Assembly (NCBI GenBank): GCA_017428625.1
Contig: JAFRQM010000035.1
Location: forward strand, 1-64,000
Direction: 5' to 3'
DNA length: 64,000 nt
DNA from: Clostridia bacterium
GTDB lineage: Bacteria > Bacillota > Clostridia > Oscillospirales > Acutalibacteraceae
Shown one piece after another: positions 61,698 to 64,000 of the stretch. The notes below the pieces were generated by a model that ran no database searches, had not been told where the DNA came from, and saw nothing but the letters and a program-made list of their open reading frames with translations. The position numbers and the translations under genes were made by a program. Every line of letters begins with the position of its first letter. Within the stretch, counting starts at the first letter, position 1.

Positions 61698-61772
61698 AAT
61701 ATCTCCGGATTTATTATCTTCAACTCCGTTTTCAGCGGAGAATAAATGTGATTTTACATAACAGCCGTGCTT

Positions 61773-61801
61773 ATTTTATAGTAAAAATATACAAATATCA
61801 A
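61773..61801 (-). promoter_or_regulatory. Promoter of the MBOAT-DHHW operon
   Basis: On the minus strand TTGATA (61796-61801) and TAAAAT (61773-61778) are 17 bases apart. The leader holds a small hairpin CTCCG/CGGAG just before the gene. Confidence 0.7.
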
Positions 61802-61839
61802 TACCTTTTTAAAATTTTCCGCAAAACCGTTTCCAACGC

Positions 61840-61867
61840 AAAAACAGCGGAGCGAAACACCCCGCTG
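61840..61867 (-). terminator. Terminator after the aldo/keto reductase gene
   Basis: On the minus strand CAGCGG/CCGCTG with an 11-base loop is followed by TTTTTG, 20 bases past the stop. Confidence 0.75.
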
Positions 61868-61886
61868 CCGTTAATACTTTTACATA

Positions 61887-63017
61887 TCAACCAAGTTCGC
61901 TCCAAGCGCACTGCAGTTTTTCAATTATTGACAGATTCTGAGGGCATTTTGCCTCGCAGGCTCCGCAGCCTATACATTTGTCGGCGCCGTTATTGTTTTC
62001 TTTTATCCGTTTTAATCCCCGGTCATTTGCAGGGTCAAGGTCATAAAGCGAAATGTTATTCCACGCTGAGAAAATTCCCGCAATATTCACATCGTTCGGA
62101 CAGGGCATACAGTATTTGCACCCCGTGCAGCCGATTTTTGTGCGGTCAATATAAGCCTTGCGGACATTCTCCATAAGTTTCAGTTCATCCGCGCTCATAA
62201 TACCCGCTTCAACTGTGTCAAAAATGCGCAGGTTTTCTTCTATCTGCTTCTGCTCGTTACAACCCGAAAGAACAACGGCAACCTCAGGGTGATTGCATAT
62301 CCAGCGAAAAGCCCATTCCACCGCCGACCGATTTACGGGAAAGGCGTCATAAAGCGCCTGCACGTTTTCGGGCGCTTTTGACAGCCTGCCGCCGAGCAGA
62401 CCCTCCATTATAACAACGGGTATCCCTTTTTCTCCCGCCAGTTCAAGTCCCTTTGTGCCTGCCTGATTTTCAATATCCATAAAGTTATATTGAATCTGCA
62501 CCATATCCCAGTCATAATCATTGAGAATAAATTCAAAATCTTCATAGGAGCCGTGAAACGAAAAACACTTGAAGCGGATTTTGCCTTTTTTCTTCATATC
62601 GTCAAAGAACTCCGGAGCGCCTATGGATTTAAATGACTCCCATTCTTTTTTGTCGAGACCGTGCATAAGATAGAAATCAATATGGTCAGTCTGCAGTTTT
62701 CTGAGTTCCTCGTCAAGAAGCGCCTCCATACTCTCACGGTCTTTGACATAACCGAGCGGCATCTTCGTCGCAACAGTCACTTTCTCGCGGTATCCGTCTT
62801 TGAGAGCCTTGCCGACAACGGTTTCTGATGTCTTGTCAAGATACACATAAGCCGTGTCAAGGTAGTTCACTCCTCCGTCAATCGCTTGACGGATAAGGGC
62901 AATCGCCTTTTGCTCGTCTATAATGCTGTCACCAGACGCCTCGCCGTTAAAGCGCATACATCCGAGACCGAACACAGAAGCGCTGACACCGGTTTTTTCC
63001 ATATAGCGGTATTTCAT
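61887..63017 (-). CDS. Aldo/keto reductase with C-terminal 4Fe-4S motifs
   Basis: 376 aa. The N-terminal three-quarters form an aldo/keto reductase barrel (GLGCMRFNG, NYLDTAYVY with the catalytic Asp/Tyr, TDHIDFYLMHG). The last ~90 residues carry cysteine clusters CTGCKYCMPCP (about 296-306) and CIGCGACEAKCP (about 342-353), typical of ferredoxin-like 4Fe-4S binding in anaerobe AKR relatives. Substrate unknown. I chose the ATG at 63017 behind GGGAGG; the longer frame has no ribosome binding site. Confidence 0.9.
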   Translation of the reverse strand: MKYRYMEKTGVSASVFGLGCMRFNGEASGDSIIDEQKAIALIRQAIDGGVNYLDTAYVYLDKTSETVVGKALKDGYREKVTVATKMPLGYVKDRESMEALLDEELRKLQTDHIDFYLMHGLDKKEWESFKSIGAPEFFDDMKKKGKIRFKCFSFHGSYEDFEFILNDYDWDMVQIQYNFMDIENQAGTKGLELAGEKGIPVVIMEGLLGGRLSKAPENVQALYDAFPVNRSAVEWAFRWICNHPEVAVVLSGCNEQKQIEENLRIFDTVEAGIMSADELKLMENVRKAYIDRTKIGCTGCKYCMPCPNDVNIAGIFSAWNNISLYDLDPANDRGLKRIKENNNGADKCIGCGACEAKCPQNLSIIEKLQCAWSELG

Positions 63018-63050
63018 ACAGGTATTCCTCCCGTTTCTGATGTTGCATTT

Positions 63051-63079
63051 ATCATAACACACGACGGCAATAATAACAA
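63051..63079 (-). promoter_or_regulatory. Possible promoter of the aldo/keto reductase gene
   Basis: On the minus strand TTGTTA (63074-63079) and TATGAT (63051-63056) are 17 bases apart, in a stretch of AAT-type simple repeats that could give chance matches. Confidence 0.45.
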
Positions 63080-63116
63080 TAATAATTACAAAAAAGAAAA
63101 TAAGCCGGTTTCTGTT

Positions 63117-63734
63117 TTATTTGTTCAGTTCAATTTCTTCACCGTCGGCTATTATAAGACGGTTCGGAGCGTCGAATTTTCCGGCACGGTCTTTGTCAAA
63201 GAGTTTGCCCGGAGCCATATGGTATGGAATGTTGTGCTTTGCACCCACAAGAGCCGCGCACCGCACCGCCTCATCGGTATCCATATTGTAAACACCGTCG
63301 CAACAAAAAAGGGCGTAATCGATATTCCTCCGCGCCAGTCGCGCCATTTGCGGTGTTCTGCTTGTGTCGCCCGAAACATAAAGAGTGATTCCGTCCTGAA
63401 GAGTGAGAATATATCCCACGCATTCTTTGACATTGTGATTGCGGTTGTATCCTGCTTCAACGGCTTCAACCGTAACATAATCAAAGTCAAATCTGTGATG
63501 TGTTCCGCCTTCAAGCGCTTCTTTATAAGTTATAACCCGACAGTCCGGATTACGCTTCCCGATAAGATTTACAGCCGTGTGGTCGGAGTGACTGTGCGTA
63601 ACAAGAATCAGGTCCGCCGCCTTGTCATATCCGTCCCCCTCATACGGGTCAATATAAATCACTTTGCCTCCGGCTGTTGTTATCCGTAAGCTCCCGTGCC
63701 CTTGATAAAGAAGTCTGTCGGCTGAATTGTTCAT
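63117..63734 (-). CDS. Metallo-beta-lactamase-fold hydrolase (UlaG-like)
   Basis: 205 aa. The zinc-binding motif HSHSDH lies at residues 47-52 (H47, H49, D51, H52), followed by VSGDTSRTPQM and an H-x-I-P-Y-H region near the end (KHNIPYHMAPG). The closest general type is UlaG-like or YhfI-like hydrolases; the substrate is not predictable. I chose the ATG at 63734, 9 bases from AAAGGAGAG. An earlier in-frame ATG would begin before the -10 box, so it was rejected. Confidence 0.88.
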   Translation of the reverse strand: MNNSADRLLYQGHGSLRITTAGGKVIYIDPYEGDGYDKAADLILVTHSHSDHTAVNLIGKRNPDCRVITYKEALEGGTHHRFDFDYVTVEAVEAGYNRNHNVKECVGYILTLQDGITLYVSGDTSRTPQMARLARRNIDYALFCCDGVYNMDTDEAVRCAALVGAKHNIPYHMAPGKLFDKDRAGKFDAPNRLIIADGEEIELNK

Positions 63735-63784
63735 ATTATTCTCTCCTTTTATTGCTGTGATTTTCGCTGTCTGCCCGTTCTTTA

Positions 63785-63814
63785 ATTTTATCAAAAACGC
63801 GAGCAGAACGGCAA
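63785..63814 (-). promoter_or_regulatory. Possible promoter of the metallo-beta-lactamase-fold gene
   Basis: On the minus strand TTGCCG (63809-63814) and TAAAAT (63785-63790) are 18 bases apart. A weaker match than the others. Confidence 0.45.
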
Positions 63815-63834
63815 ATAACACACAAACTGCTTTT

Positions 63835-64000
63835 TCATTTCAGTATTTTTTCTTTCCTTATATATTTCTCCAGAGTTCCGGCAATCTGATAATGCCCAAG
63901 GTCGTTGGGATGTGTGCGGTCTGTGGTACACAGCGCAGGGTCGGCATCTCCGAAAAGCGATAAACCGTCAATAAAATATACATTACGGTCGCCGCGCTTC
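63835..64000 (-). CDS. SGNH/GDSL-type hydrolase, C-terminal end only
   Basis: The frame is open from the right edge to a TGA at 63835 (54 codons visible). The visible motif TTDRTHPNDLGHYQIA contains the D-x-x-H catalytic pair of SGNH hydrolases, followed by a short C-terminal helix. The rest of the gene is off the window. Likely an esterase or deacetylase acting on a carbohydrate ester, by family analogy. Confidence 0.78.
   Translation of the reverse strand, partial: KRGDRNVYFIDGLSLFGDADPALCTTDRTHPNDLGHYQIAGTLEKYIRKEKILK

Noticed and set aside
62886-63689. 267-codon plus-strand frame over the aldo/keto reductase and metallo-beta-lactamase-fold genes
   Set aside because: It spans two well-supported minus-strand genes and their spacer, and has no recognisable product.

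Overview
This window looks like a piece of chromosome from an anaerobic Clostridia-type Firmicute, most likely the Ruminococcaceae/Oscillospiraceae group. The signs are very large secreted proteins ending in type I dockerin modules, a GGGtGRT-family protein beside a NifU-like scaffold, a DUF5058 membrane protein, many AGGAGG-type ribosome binding sites with frequent TTG starts, and near-consensus sigma-A promoters. No rRNA, tRNA, CRISPR array, insertion sequence or prophage gene was found. The taxonomic call is an inference from gene content.

Region 1 (1-22437, minus strand) holds four consecutive giant secreted proteins: one of at least 902 aa that runs off the left edge, then 2651, 1850 and 1728 aa. 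They are built from InlB-type B repeats (Listeria/Bacteroides repeat, Flg_new), MucBP-like repeats of 66-69 aa, cohesin-like beta domains, FIVAR-like helical repeats and, in two of them, a C-terminal dockerin. The 1850-aa protein instead ends in three related Ig-like modules. Two strong sigma-A promoters and one clear terminator divide the cluster. This is an exported adhesin or scaffold-like surface system with no enzyme domain that I can recognise. Within-gene and between-gene repeat homogenisation is visible.

Region 2 (22438-32360) starts with 1.4 kb of AT-rich sequence without a credible gene. Next come a methylmalonate-semialdehyde dehydrogenase gene with its own promoter and terminator, an FHA-proB-proA operon (proline synthesis) ending in a membrane-anchored unknown, a DUF5058/partner membrane pair, and the NifU-like/GGGtGRT pair.

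Region 3 (32361-49055, plus strand) holds a Fic protein followed by a small relic, a MATE transporter, and the housekeeping run phoH-ybeY-dgkA-era-recO. After these come a GPH-type sugar symporter, mutS2, an aminotransferase, trpS, and the arginine genes argG-argH with a small phosphodiesterase.

Region 4 (49056-64000, minus strand) holds the tightly overlapping block HAD-mfd-MFS-GNAT, pnp and rpsO with structured leaders, a DHHW/MBOAT pair for acylation of a surface polymer, an aldo/keto reductase with ferredoxin-like clusters, a metallo-beta-lactamase-fold protein, and the end of an SGNH hydrolase cut by the right edge.

The most novel-looking items are the dockerin/MucBP/B-repeat cluster with its unknown N-terminal domains, the GGGtGRT pair, the DUF5058 pair, the MFS protein with a ~265-residue charged tail inside an mfd operon, and an unassigned structured element near 11.0 kb.
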